Both the position numbers and the translations under genes were made by a program. Positions 11,492 to 20,581 of a stretch of 64,000 bases of DNA are shown here, in pieces; the stretch's first letter is position 1, and the number at the start of each line of letters is the position of its first letter. The notes beneath the pieces were generated by a model. That model ran no database searches, was not told where the DNA came from, and worked only from the letters and a program-made list of their open reading frames with translations. Source of the DNA: Paenarthrobacter sp. PH39-S1 (GTDB taxonomy: Bacteria > Actinomycetota > Actinomycetes > Actinomycetales > Micrococcaceae); assembly GCF_030063245.1 (NCBI RefSeq), contig NZ_JASISR010000013.1, positions 60,950-124,949 on the forward strand. Reading direction: 5' to 3'.

Positions 11492-13467
11492 CACAAAACC
11501 GCCTTGCCCTGGACCGAAATGGCCCCCGTTACCGTCGACTCGGACTGCGCGGCCGTCACGGCCGGCCCGGTGAGGTGCAGGTTACCCGTAGCGTCGTCGT
11601 CGTCCCCGGGCGGAAGGCCCACCGGAGAACGATCCAGCACGACTCCGCTGCGGCGCGGCAGGGTCAGCCGGAAACACGAACCGGCCGCCGGCTTACCCCA
11701 GGCCTCCAGCCAGCCACCGTGCAGTCGGGTGTCCTCCGTGGCTATGGACAAGCCCAGTCCGCTGCCCCCGGTGGTGCGCGCGCGGGCCGGATCGGCGCGC
11801 CAGAAACGGTCAAAAACGCGTGCCACGTCGCTGGCGGACATGCCGATGCCGTGATCGCGGACGGCAACGGCGATGGTGTCCGCGTCCGAGGCCAGATAGA
11901 GTTCCACGGCCAGCCCGTCCCCGTGTTCGAGGGCATTGACCACCAGATTCCGCAGGATCCTGTCAATCCGTCGGGGGTCCATATCCACCACGCTGCCGTA
12001 CTCCTCGGTACTGTCGATAACGGTGAGGGTGGAACCGCATTGCTCCGCCAACGGCTGGGCTCCCTCGAGGACGTTGTGGATCACCGCGTAGATGTCGCCG
12101 GGCTCCGCGTCCAACACGGCGGCCCCGGCATCGAAGCGGGAAATTTCCAGCAGATCCGACAGCAGCGCCTGGAAGCGCTCAACCTGGTGGTACAGCAGCT
12201 CGGCGGAGCGTTTGTTCACCGGGTCAAAGGCTGCCCGGGCGTCGAAGAGTACCTCCGCGGCCATCCGCACCGTGGTCAGCGGAGTTCGGAGTTCATGCGA
12301 CACATCAGAGACAAAACGCTGCTGCATGTGCGAAAGCATGGCCAACTGCGTGATCTGTTCCTGCAACGAGTTGGCCATGCGGTTAAATGAGGTGGCCAGG
12401 CGCGCCACTTCGTCCTCACCCTTGACCACCATGCGCTCCTGCAGTTCGCCGGCCGCGAGTTTTTCCGAGACCGCCGCGGCCTGACTGATCGGGAGGACAA
12501 CGTTGCGCGTTACGTACAGGGCAATGCCACCGATCAACAGCAACAGGATGCCCCCACCCAGCCACAACACGGACTGAATATAGTTCAACGTGGACTGGGC
12601 GTTGTTGAGGTCGTAGATCAGATACAGCTCGTAGTTGGTCCCGAGCAGATTGACATTACTGCCGATCGCCACGGCCGGATGCTCCTCGCTGCTTCCGGCG
12701 CTCAGAGACATTGACTGCCAATACTGACCGGAATTTTCCTGAACCGCCTTGCGCAGCCCGTCCGGAATAATGGCGGGCGTGATCCCGCCGGAGCTCACGG
12801 TGGCAACGAACAGTGAATTGCTTTGCCCTGGCACCAGCACCATCAGGTACTTCCGGGTGTCGTCCGCGCCGCCAACTTCCAGCAGTTTCAAGGTGTCCCT
12901 GACATAGGTGGATGCGGCTGGCACGTCACTGAGCTGCGCATTGTCAAAGCTTTCCTGGACCTGCGTAATGCCCCGGGAAGATTCCTGTTTGGCCTGCTGC
13001 AGCCGCTCCTGAAAGAGACCGTTGGCAATCTGGCTGGACAGGTAGGCACCCACACCGACCAACGCGATAAATGCGATCAGCAGGGTCACCAGTACGGTGC
13101 GGAACTGCAATGAGGTGCGCCAGCGGCGGCGGACCGAGAGCCGCCGCCGATCCAGCCATCTCCCGACCGGCCGCAGCACCGGCAGCACCGCGGTCCACGC
13201 CAGCCGCAGCCACCCCGGGATGCGGCGAACGACGGCCAGCGTGCGGACGACGGCGCCGGGACCGTCGGGCGCGACGGCGCCGGTTCCGGGGGCGCTGCCC
13301 GGGCCGGATATGTCCGGATCGGGCACAGCCTCCCGGTCGCCCGGCACAGCATTCCGGTCCCCGCGCACAGCGTCGCGGCCGTCGGCAGCAGTGCCACGGA
13401 GGATACCGCCGACGGGTGCGCCGGGCACGGCCTCGTCGTGCGCCCTGTGGTTTTGAACGTTAGTCAT
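11491..13467 (-). CDS. mtrB: Sensor histidine kinase MtrB
   Basis: A 658-residue membrane histidine kinase. The N-terminal 100 residues are cytoplasmic, Arg/Asp/Pro-rich and partly repetitive (AVRGDRNAVPGDREAVPDP). Two membrane segments (about 125-147 and 295-317) flank an extracellular sensor domain, followed by HAMP. The HisKA H-box is VSDVSHELRTPL. HATPase motifs are NLVVNALEHGDG (N box), VRDHGIGM (G1) and GGSGLGLSIA (G2). MtrB phosphorylates MtrA and controls cell-wall hydrolases and division in actinobacteria. It lies 22 bases after mtrA and is coupled to lpqB, giving the conserved mtrA-mtrB-lpqB operon. Confidence 0.96.
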   Translation of the reverse strand: MTNVQNHRAHDEAVPGAPVGGILRGTAADGRDAVRGDRNAVPGDREAVPDPDISGPGSAPGTGAVAPDGPGAVVRTLAVVRRIPGWLRLAWTAVLPVLRPVGRWLDRRRLSVRRRWRTSLQFRTVLVTLLIAFIALVGVGAYLSSQIANGLFQERLQQAKQESSRGITQVQESFDNAQLSDVPAASTYVRDTLKLLEVGGADDTRKYLMVLVPGQSNSLFVATVSSGGITPAIIPDGLRKAVQENSGQYWQSMSLSAGSSEEHPAVAIGSNVNLLGTNYELYLIYDLNNAQSTLNYIQSVLWLGGGILLLLIGGIALYVTRNVVLPISQAAAVSEKLAAGELQERMVVKGEDEVARLATSFNRMANSLQEQITQLAMLSHMQQRFVSDVSHELRTPLTTVRMAAEVLFDARAAFDPVNKRSAELLYHQVERFQALLSDLLEISRFDAGAAVLDAEPGDIYAVIHNVLEGAQPLAEQCGSTLTVIDSTEEYGSVVDMDPRRIDRILRNLVVNALEHGDGLAVELYLASDADTIAVAVRDHGIGMSASDVARVFDRFWRADPARARTTGGSGLGLSIATEDTRLHGGWLEAWGKPAAGSCFRLTLPRRSGVVLDRSPVGLPPGDDDDATGNLHLTGPAVTAAQSESTVTGAISVQGKAVL

Positions 13468-13489
13468 CCGCGCCTGCCGGATCGCCGCT

Positions 13490-14164
13490 CTATTGCCCGG
13501 CCTTGTAGCCCACGCCGCGGACCGTCAGCACAACTTCGGGGGCCTCGGGATCCTGCTCAATCTTCGAACGGAGCCGCTGGACATGGACATTCACCAGCCG
13601 GGTATCGGCCGCATGTCGGTATCCCCAGACTTGTTCCAGCAGCAGCTCGCGGGTAAATACCTGCCACGGTTTGCGGGCCAACGCCACCAGCAGATCAAAT
13701 TCCAGCGGGGTCAGGGAAATCTTTTGCCCCGCCCGTCGCACCACATGTCCGGCGACATCGATCGTCACATCCGCGATCGCCAGCGTCTCCGGTGCCTTCT
13801 GATCGCCCGGACGCAGCCGTGCCCGCACCCGAGCCACCAGTTCCGCCGGTTTGAAAGGCTTCGGCACGTAATCGTCGGCACCGGATTCGAGACCGCGGAC
13901 GACGTCGGACGTGTCGGCCTTAGCCGTCAGCATCACGATGGGCACATCGGATTCGGCCCGTATCTGACGGCATACCTCGATCCCGTCGACGCCCGGAAGC
14001 ATCAGATCCAGCAGGACCAGATCTGGTTTGGCCGAACGGAATGCGGCCAGTGCCTGCGCTCCGTCGGCACAAAAGAACGGTTCAAACCCGTCATTGCGCA
14101 GCACAATGCCAATCATCTCCGCCAGTGCTTCGTCATCATCAACTACCAGAATGCGTGCCTTCAT
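13490..14164 (-). CDS. mtrA: Response regulator MtrA
   Basis: A 224-residue OmpR/PhoB-type response regulator. The receiver domain has the acidic pair VVDDDEAL, the phosphoacceptor Asp in LVLLDLMLPGVDG, the switch Thr in VMLTAKAD and the conserved Lys in YVPKPF. The winged-helix output domain contains LTPLEFDLLVALARKP and ends RLRSKIEQDPEAPEVVLTVRGVGYK. The ATG at 14162-14164 gives the standard N-terminus; upstream coding would add 21 residues with no family support. The sequence before this ATG has no good ribosome binding site. Confidence 0.96.
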   Translation of the reverse strand: MKARILVVDDDEALAEMIGIVLRNDGFEPFFCADGAQALAAFRSAKPDLVLLDLMLPGVDGIEVCRQIRAESDVPIVMLTAKADTSDVVRGLESGADDYVPKPFKPAELVARVRARLRPGDQKAPETLAIADVTIDVAGHVVRRAGQKISLTPLEFDLLVALARKPWQVFTRELLLEQVWGYRHAADTRLVNVHVQRLRSKIEQDPEAPEVVLTVRGVGYKAGQ

Positions 14165-14474
14165 AGTTATATGTTCGCCTATCCCTTCACCAATGTCTTG
14201 TTTGCCCCCGTCCGAGGTCGCCCGCACCTTCCCCCGTGGCGCGAGATCACTAACTACCGCTGGTCACGCCGTGAGATTCCTCGGTGGCGAAACAGTCCCA
14301 ACGAAAACCGGCCGGTTCCTTACCTTTGGCAGCGGTCCAGGGAGGAGCCGATGCCAAAGCCCAATAATGGCCGACGGCGGCTGGTGCCGATAGGCTGAAC
14401 CGAGAGTCAGGATCCGGCACCGGTTTACCGCCGGCGCATTGGGAGATTGGCTGCGTTCAGATGGGGAGAAGATC
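14165..14474. other. Divergent promoter region between mtrA and the DUF4129-MoxR operon
   Basis: 310 bases that must drive mtrA leftward and the five-gene operon rightward. The 30 bases just upstream of mtrA are AT-rich (ATATAACT). I find no convincing paired -35/-10 boxes and no RNA structure. A shared MtrA-controlled divergent promoter is possible but not shown. Confidence 0.4.
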
Positions 14475-15701
14475 ATGACGCAGGAACCGGACGAACCGAC
14501 CGGGGGTCGCGCCAGCGGGCCCGACCAGCCCGGGCCCAACCAGCAATGGGACCAGCCGTCCCGATGGGGCCAAGCACCCCAATGGGGGCAGGCCCCACAA
14601 TGGGGTCAATACGGGCCGCCGGGAGGGCCGCCCCAGCCCGGGCCGCAACAGCCGTTCCCCGCTTACCAGCAGTATGTTGCGCCGCCGAAGCCCGGTGTCA
14701 TTCCGCTGCGGCCACTTGGACTTGGTGAGATCCTCGATGGCGCATTCCAAGCCGCGCGGCGCAACGGCAAGGCGATGTTCGGTTCGGCACTGCTGGTCCA
14801 AGCTTTTTCCGCTGTGTTGACCGTCGTCCTGCTGGCGGTATTCTTCAGCGGCCGCACCTTGTATCAGCCGCTGATCGAAGGAACCGCGTCCAGAAGCCAG
14901 ATAGTCTCTTTCGTTGTCGGCGCCGGGGCCACCGTGCTGATAGCGGTCCTGCTCCAGACGCTCACCCAGATGATCCTGCAGGGCGTCCTGGTGATCCCGG
15001 TGTCCCGCGCCGTACTCAACCGCACCACCACCTTCAAACAAATGTGGTCGCTGGCCCGCCGCCGCATCGGTTCGCTGATCGGGTTGTCCCTGCTCTATAT
15101 GCTAGGCGCGAGCGTCGTGATCGCAATCGTCGTCCTCGTCGCAGTACTGCTCGTCGCCAATCTGGGCGTCGGCGGCGCCCTCATCACCGTAGCCCTGGTG
15201 CTGGCCATGATCGCCGGATTCATCTGGATCGGCACCAAGCTGCTCGTGGCTCCGGCCGCCATGATCGTGGAGAATCTCGGCATTTTCCACGCCGTTGCGC
15301 GGTCCTGGGGGCTGACCAGCAACAGCTGGTGGCGCACCTTCGGCACCTCGATCGTCGCGAGCCTGATCGTCGGCGCCATCACCGGAGGCATTTCCACGGC
15401 CGTGGGCTTCGTCGTCAGCATCGTCACTATGCTCATCAACGCCAATCCCACCGAAGAGCAGCTGATTCTGCAGGCCGTCGTCGGGCAGGTGATATCCCTG
15501 CTTGTCTCCAGCGTGATCGGCGCTGTCGCATTGGCGTTCCAAGCCGGCGTGCTGGCCCTGATCTATGTGAACCTGCGGATGCGCACGGAAGGCTTCGACA
15601 TTGTGCTGATGAAGGAGCACGAAGGCGGCCCAGGAAGCGATCCGGATGGCATCCCCGGCGCTGTACCGGCAGCCAGGACATGGCCCGCAGCTCCAAAATG
15701 A
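14475..15701 (+). CDS. Multipass membrane protein with Pro/Gln-rich N-terminus
   Basis: A 408-residue protein. Residues 1-75 are Pro/Gln/Gly-rich with repeats of the type APQWGQ. A short amphipathic block IPLRPLGLGEILDGAFQAARRN follows, and then about six hydrophobic segments. The block and layout match actinobacterial proteins annotated as having a glycerophosphoryl diester phosphodiesterase membrane domain, although no catalytic GDPD domain is present. It is the first gene of an operon with DUF4129, DUF4350, MoxR and DUF58 genes, with a GGGGAGA site before ATG 14475. A scaffolding or envelope role with the MoxR system is inferred from position only. Confidence 0.8.
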   Translation: MTQEPDEPTGGRASGPDQPGPNQQWDQPSRWGQAPQWGQAPQWGQYGPPGGPPQPGPQQPFPAYQQYVAPPKPGVIPLRPLGLGEILDGAFQAARRNGKAMFGSALLVQAFSAVLTVVLLAVFFSGRTLYQPLIEGTASRSQIVSFVVGAGATVLIAVLLQTLTQMILQGVLVIPVSRAVLNRTTTFKQMWSLARRRIGSLIGLSLLYMLGASVVIAIVVLVAVLLVANLGVGGALITVALVLAMIAGFIWIGTKLLVAPAAMIVENLGIFHAVARSWGLTSNSWWRTFGTSIVASLIVGAITGGISTAVGFVVSIVTMLINANPTEEQLILQAVVGQVISLLVSSVIGAVALAFQAGVLALIYVNLRMRTEGFDIVLMKEHEGGPGSDPDGIPGAVPAARTWPAAPK

Positions 15702-16381
15702 TAGTCTCCGGCGGCCCGTATCCGGCCTTAGTGCGCGCCGACGTACCGGTCATCCCGGGCGGCGATGAGGCGCGCAGATGGGCCCAAGAGGAATTGTCCA
15801 AGAAGGTCTACCAAGACGCCAGGCCCGGTCTGGCGGAGCTGATCCTGCAGCGGATCGTCAAATTTTTCCGGGATCTGCTGAATGGGCTCTCCGCCATCAA
15901 CGGTAACCTGGGCCTGGTGCTGTTGGGCCTGCTGGTGCTGGTACTGGCCGCGATCGCTGTGTGGCTGGTTCGGCCGCGACTGAACCGGAAACAAGTTGCC
16001 GCCGCCGACCTCTTCGAAAACGATGTGCCCCTCACCGCGGCTGAACACCGGAAGCTGGCAGCGCAGGCCGCAGGGGGCGGCGATTATGCGGGCGCCGTCG
16101 CCGAACAGTTCAGGGCGCTGGTCCGCGCGTCCGAGGAGCGCGCCGTCCTTGATCCGCAGCCTGGCCGGACTGCGGATGAAGTCACGGCCCGGCTCGTCGG
16201 CGCCTTCGCCGGGCACCGCGATGAATTGCTCGCTTCGGCGGGGTTGTTCAACGGCGTGCGCTACGGGAAGGCGGTCCCCGCGGCGGCGGACTATGACCGA
16301 CTGCTCGCACTGGAGCAGACTTTAGTGAAGCAAACTCCGGAATACGACGACGGCCCCGGTTCGGCGGTGGCTCGGCGATGA
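15698..16381 (+). CDS. DUF4129 domain membrane protein
   Basis: A 227-residue protein with one strong membrane segment at about residues 66-90 (LGLVLLGLLVLVLAAIAVWLV). An N-terminal part contains IPGGDEARRWAQEELSKKVY, and a cytoplasmic alpha-helical C-terminal DUF4129 domain contains AEHRKLAAQAAGGGDYAGAV and ADEVTARLVGAF. The ATG at 15698 forms an ATGA overlap with the stop of the preceding gene. An in-frame ATG at 15680 would overlap it by 22 bases and is the alternative. DUF4129 proteins commonly accompany MoxR ATPases and DUF58 proteins. Specific function unknown. Confidence 0.88.
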   Translation: MIVSGGPYPALVRADVPVIPGGDEARRWAQEELSKKVYQDARPGLAELILQRIVKFFRDLLNGLSAINGNLGLVLLGLLVLVLAAIAVWLVRPRLNRKQVAAADLFENDVPLTAAEHRKLAAQAAGGGDYAGAVAEQFRALVRASEERAVLDPQPGRTADEVTARLVGAFAGHRDELLASAGLFNGVRYGKAVPAAADYDRLLALEQTLVKQTPEYDDGPGSAVARR

Positions 16382-17775
16382 GCACTCCCTTTCAGCCGCC
16401 CGGCGCAGTCCCGGTGGCCGCGCACGAGGCGCCGCCGGTGACCGGGGAAGGCCAGGGAAACGCCCTGCCTGGAGTTCGGAGTGAGGCAGCCGACATCCAT
16501 GAATCCGCTTCAACCGGTGGCCCCTCCGTCGGTGACCTCTACCGCGGTGGCCTCTCCACCGGCTCGGGACGCTTCCGTGCCACCCTGGGAAAGCACCGCT
16601 TCTGGCTGGTTGTCGGTGCGCTGTTCGTGCTGGTGACCCTGACTCTTTTCGTACTCGGCAGCCGGGAGCAGCGCAGCGCCGGCGAACTCGCTGCGGACAA
16701 TCCGGCCCCCGAGGGCGCCATGGCCGCGGTACAGATCCTGCGGCAGCGCGGCGTCAGCGTCACCGCAACGGACACCCTCGCGGCGACGCTTAGCACCGTG
16801 CAGAAGGACGGGGCCGCCGCTACGACGGTCCTGCTCTTCGATCCGTCAGGCCTGCTCGACCACGATCAGCTCCAGCGGCTGGCCGGAACCGGCAGCACTT
16901 TGGTGCTGGTGGAACCCGGACCGCTAACGTTGGCCGGGGTCGGCGGTTCAATCACCGTAGCCGGCGCTGCATCCTTCCAGGCCGCCACTGCCGCAGCGGC
17001 CTGCGGCATGACGGACGCCGAGGCTGCCGGGGCCATCAGCGCCGACGGCGGCACGGTTTACCGCGGCCCGGTGACCTGTTTTCCGGACGGCGGCACGCCC
17101 GACAGCGGTGGAGCCATGCCCGACGGCGCTGGCTCCCCTGCCGGTGGTCCCGCTGACACCGGAGATCGCGCCGGACTCTACGCAGCTAGCGCGGATGGGC
17201 GCACCATCGTCCTCGGCAACCGTGCGGTCCTCAGCAACGACAAGCTGGGCACCAGCGGCAATGCCGCCCTCGCCCTGCGCACCCTTGGCAAGGCCAGGAA
17301 TCTGCTCTGGTATACACCGTCGCTGCAGGATTTAGCCCAGGCCGAAACCCCGAAAGACCTCGCCCAGCTCACCCCCGAGTGGCGGGTCCCGGCCGGGATC
17401 TGGCTGCTGATCGTGGCCGTTCTCGGCATGCTCTGGAAGGGCCGCCGCGACGGGCCCTTGGTGCCGGAACCGCTGCCGGTTGTGGTGCAGGCTTCTGAAA
17501 CGGCCGCCGGGCGCGCCCGTCTTTACCAAGATGCCGGTGCTGTCGGCACTGCGGCCGCCAGCCTGCGGGCGGGTTCGCTGCTACGGATGGCACACCATCT
17601 TCGGTTGGGTCCGGGGGCGTCCAGAGACGATGTTGTCGCCTCGATCAGCGCCCAAACCGGGCGGTCCGCCGAAGAGTTGACGCAGCTGATTCAGGCCAAG
17701 CCGGGCACCGATGCGGCGCTGCTGCGCTGGGCACGGGACCTCGACGTACTAGAGAAAGAAGTCACCTCCAGATGA
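16378..17775 (+). CDS. DUF4350 domain membrane protein
   Basis: A 465-residue protein with a disordered N-terminus (about 60 residues), one membrane segment at about 77-98 (FWLVVGALFVLVTLTLFVLG) and a soluble extracellular DUF4350 domain. That domain starts with ENPAPEG-like NPAPEGAMAAVQILRQRGV and includes TTVLLFDPSGLLD. A second membrane segment at about 340-355 (IWLLIVAVLGMLWKG) precedes a cytoplasmic tail of about 110 residues. DUF4350 resembles the glutamine-amidotransferase-like domain that lies next to MoxR and DUF58 genes in many genomes. Its start overlaps the DUF4129 stop as ATGA. The function in this system is not known. Confidence 0.88.
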   Translation: MSTPFQPPGAVPVAAHEAPPVTGEGQGNALPGVRSEAADIHESASTGGPSVGDLYRGGLSTGSGRFRATLGKHRFWLVVGALFVLVTLTLFVLGSREQRSAGELAADNPAPEGAMAAVQILRQRGVSVTATDTLAATLSTVQKDGAAATTVLLFDPSGLLDHDQLQRLAGTGSTLVLVEPGPLTLAGVGGSITVAGAASFQAATAAAACGMTDAEAAGAISADGGTVYRGPVTCFPDGGTPDSGGAMPDGAGSPAGGPADTGDRAGLYAASADGRTIVLGNRAVLSNDKLGTSGNAALALRTLGKARNLLWYTPSLQDLAQAETPKDLAQLTPEWRVPAGIWLLIVAVLGMLWKGRRDGPLVPEPLPVVVQASETAAGRARLYQDAGAVGTAAASLRAGSLLRMAHHLRLGPGASRDDVVASISAQTGRSAEELTQLIQAKPGTDAALLRWARDLDVLEKEVTSR

Positions 17776-18968
17776 GCGAACAGTATCCCGACGGGCAGCC
17801 CATTGTGGGTTTGCCATCTGCACCGGTGCCGGAGCAATTTGCCCCCAATTTGGCCTCCCTGGCAGCCCAGTACGCAGCCACGCAGCCGTTCACGCCGCAG
17901 CCACAGCCTTTGCCGCCGACCGGTCCGGCGGAAACCGCGGAACCCGGCCGCCCCGCGGGCAGCCCGCCGGCGGGCAGCCCGCTGGCGGGCGCGGCCCCGC
18001 GGCACCAGCCCCGGAGCCTCGATCCGGTGCGGCAGGCGTTGTTGAACGTGCGCACGGAAGTCGCCAAGGCCGTCGTCGGGCAGGATGCAACGGTCACGGG
18101 CATGCTGATCGCACTGCTGGCCCGGGGCCACGTGCTGCTGGAGGGCGTCCCGGGCGTGGCCAAAACGCTGCTGGTCCGCACCCTCTCCACTGCGCTGAGC
18201 CTGGATGCCAAACGCATCCAGTTCACGCCAGACCTGATGCCCGGCGATGTGACCGGCTCGCTGATCTATGATGCCCACAGTTCTAATTTCAGCTTCCGTG
18301 AAGGCCCGGTCTTCACCAATATTCTGCTCGCCGATGAGATTAACCGGACCCCTCCGAAAACCCAGGCCGCATTGCTGGAGGCAATGGAAGAACACCAGGT
18401 CTCGGTGGACGGCGTATCACGAAAACTGCCGGCACCGTTCATGGTGGCAGCCACCCAGAACCCGGTCGAATATGAGGGCACGTATCCGCTGCCAGAGGCG
18501 CAGTTGGACAGGTTTCTGCTGAAGCTGACGATGCCGCTCCCGGGCCGCGACGACGAAATTGAGGTAGTCCGCCGGCACAGTCTCGGGTTCGATCCGCAGG
18601 ATCTCGCGGCGGCCGGAGTCCGTTCCGTGGCCGGGGCCGCGGAGCTTGAACGGGCCAGAAATGCGGTGAACAAGGTCGGCATCTCCCCCGAAGTGCTCGC
18701 CTACATCGTGGATCTGGTCCGGGCCACCCGGGCTGCGCCGTCGTTTCAGCTCGGTGTCTCGCCCCGTGGCGCGACCGCCCTGCTGAACACCTCCCGCGCT
18801 TGGGCCTGGCTATCAGACCGGAGTTTTGTCACGCCCGACGACGTCAAGGCCCTCACGCTGCCGGCACTCCGTCACCGCGTGGGCCTGCGGCCCGAAGCGC
18901 AGATGGACGGGGTCAGCGTGGACGACGTGCTGGCGCATATTTTGGCCACCGTCCCCGTGCCGCGCTGA
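17772..18968 (+). CDS. MoxR family AAA+ ATPase
   Basis: A 398-residue AAA+ ATPase. The first 85 residues are Pro/Gly/Ala-rich. The ATPase core has Walker A GVPGVAKTLL, Walker B ILLADEINRTPPK, the sensor region MVAATQNPVEYEGTYPLPEAQ with Asp-Arg-Phe following, and the MoxR helix-bundle tail (FQLGVSPRGATALL). MoxR proteins act as chaperone-like ATPases for maturation or assembly of partners, often with DUF58/VWA proteins encoded beside them, as here. The start overlaps the DUF4350 stop as ATGA, so it is translationally coupled. Confidence 0.95.
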   Translation: MSEQYPDGQPIVGLPSAPVPEQFAPNLASLAAQYAATQPFTPQPQPLPPTGPAETAEPGRPAGSPPAGSPLAGAAPRHQPRSLDPVRQALLNVRTEVAKAVVGQDATVTGMLIALLARGHVLLEGVPGVAKTLLVRTLSTALSLDAKRIQFTPDLMPGDVTGSLIYDAHSSNFSFREGPVFTNILLADEINRTPPKTQAALLEAMEEHQVSVDGVSRKLPAPFMVAATQNPVEYEGTYPLPEAQLDRFLLKLTMPLPGRDDEIEVVRRHSLGFDPQDLAAAGVRSVAGAAELERARNAVNKVGISPEVLAYIVDLVRATRAAPSFQLGVSPRGATALLNTSRAWAWLSDRSFVTPDDVKALTLPALRHRVGLRPEAQMDGVSVDDVLAHILATVPVPR

Positions 18969-18980
18969 CCGGGGATTGCG

Positions 18981-20273
18981 ATGGCGATTACCGGGAGGTT
19001 TGTGCTGCTGGCGCTGGCGGGCCTGATCCCCTTGCTGCTATTCCCGGCAGCAGCAACCATCTTCCTATGGCTGCTGCTGCTGGCGGTGGTGCTGGCGTTG
19101 GATCTCGTCCTGGCGGCGTCGGCGCGCACAGTGGTGCTGCGCCGCACCCTGCCGGACAGCGTCCGGCTCGGTGAGAGCACCAGCTCGGTCCTGACGATCG
19201 CCAACGGTTCCCGCCGGAGGATGCGCGCGCTGGTGCGCGAGGCGTGGCAACCCTCGGCCAACGCGCTGAACCCGCGCCAGCGGGTGCTCATTCCGCCGGG
19301 CGAACGGTCCCGGATCACCGTGCGGCTGCGGCCCACCCGGCGCGGTGACCTGCACACCCCGCACACCACCATTCGTTCCTACGGCCCGCTCGGGATGGCC
19401 GCCCGACAGCTGACGATCGCTGCACCGGGCCGCCTGCGGGTCCTTCCGCCATTCAACTCCAAGCGGCATCTGCCCTCGAGGCTGCGGAAACTGCGCGAAC
19501 TCGATGGCAGGGCGGCCGTCCAGATCCGCGGTGCCGGCACCGAATTCGATTCCCTGCGCGACTACGTCCGCGGTGATGACGTGCGCTCCATTGACTGGCG
19601 GGCCACCGCCCGGCGGCAGGGCGTCGTCGTCCGAACCTGGCGGCCCGAGCGGGACAGGCGCGTCGTCATCCTGCTGGACACCTCCCGGACCTCCGCTGCC
19701 CGGATCGAGGATGAGCCGCGGCTCGATACCGGGATCGAGGCCGCCCTGCTGCTGGCGGTACTCGCCGAGCGAGGCGGTGACCGGGTGGATTTTTTGGCCT
19801 TCGACCGCCGGATCCGGGTGCAGGCCGGGTCAACGACGAAGGGCAACCTGCTCGGCGCCCTGGTCCAGGCGATGGCCCCGCTGCGCTCCGAGCTGATAGA
19901 AATGGACTGGCAGCAGATTCCCGGCCGGATCCGCGCCGTCTCCGCCCACCGCTCCCTGGTGGTCCTGCTGACCGCGCTCGACTCGGGGGCGGCGGAGGAA
20001 GGCCTGCTGCCGATGCTGGCCCAGCTGGCACCCGACCATGTCGTCGTGGTGGCCGCGGTACGGGACCCGCTGCTGGGCCGGCTGCGTGCTGAACGAACGA
20101 CGGCGTCGGATGTCTACCGTGCGGCAGCCGCCGAGCGCGCGCTGCTGGACCGGGAAGCACTCACTGCGCTGATCCGAACGCTCGGCGTCGAGGTGGTGGA
20201 CGAGGACCCGCACGAGCTTCCGCCGAGGCTGGCGGACATGTACATCCGGCTCAAGGCTGCCGGCCGGCTCTGA
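18981..20273 (+). CDS. DUF58 domain protein
   Basis: A 430-residue protein with two adjoining N-terminal membrane segments (residues 5-20 and 24-45, Leu/Ala-rich). A beta-rich region of about 130 residues follows, then the DUF58 signature (GTEFDSLRDYVRGDDVRSIDWRATAR, cut here at its core RDYVRGDDVRSIDW). A VWA-like fold follows (RRVVILLDTSRT), consistent with binding a MoxR ATPase. It is the last gene of the operon, 12 bases after moxR. The TGA at 20271-20273 is followed by 103 further open codons in the same frame, rich in Pro, Ser, Gln and Arg, that end exactly at the next gene's ATGA (see findings). Confidence 0.92.
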   Translation: MAITGRFVLLALAGLIPLLLFPAAATIFLWLLLLAVVLALDLVLAASARTVVLRRTLPDSVRLGESTSSVLTIANGSRRRMRALVREAWQPSANALNPRQRVLIPPGERSRITVRLRPTRRGDLHTPHTTIRSYGPLGMAARQLTIAAPGRLRVLPPFNSKRHLPSRLRKLRELDGRAAVQIRGAGTEFDSLRDYVRGDDVRSIDWRATARRQGVVVRTWRPERDRRVVILLDTSRTSAARIEDEPRLDTGIEAALLLAVLAERGGDRVDFLAFDRRIRVQAGSTTKGNLLGALVQAMAPLRSELIEMDWQQIPGRIRAVSAHRSLVVLLTALDSGAAEEGLLPMLAQLAPDHVVVVAAVRDPLLGRLRAERTTASDVYRAAAAERALLDREALTALIRTLGVEVVDEDPHELPPRLADMYIRLKAAGRL

Positions 20274-20345
20274 CCGGGCCGCCTGCGTACATCCGGGCCG
20301 GACATCCATCCCGGTACCGAGCCCGTCCGGTCAACCGGCTTCCCC

Positions 20346-20535
20346 AGCCAGCAGCCTCCCAGCCAGCAGTTTCCGAGCCAGCAGCCTCCCAGCCAGCAGT
20401 TTCCGAGCCAGCAGCCTCCCCAGCCAGCAGTTTCCCGGCCAGCCCGTCGCCCCTCCAACCCGCTTTCCCGGCCAGCCCGTCGCCCCTCAAACCCGCTTTC
20501 CCGGCCAGCCCGTCGCCCCAGCCAGCCCGCCTCCC
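20346..20535. repeat. Two nested tandem repeat families (30/31 bp then 33 bp)
   Basis: Between the DUF58 and DUF4166 genes. Three units of about 30 bp start AGCCAGCAGCCTCCC (20346, 20376, 20406; the third has one extra C). Three 33-bp units start GGCCAGCCCGTCGCCCC (20437, 20470, 20503), the last being diverged. GCCAG is common to all. The rest of the 308-base gap holds no other gene; the sequence is open in one plus-strand frame throughout. Confidence 0.93.
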
Positions 20536-20581
20536 GGCCAGCCCGCCTCGGTGGCCCGCCATGGGGCAGTAGGGTTAACGC

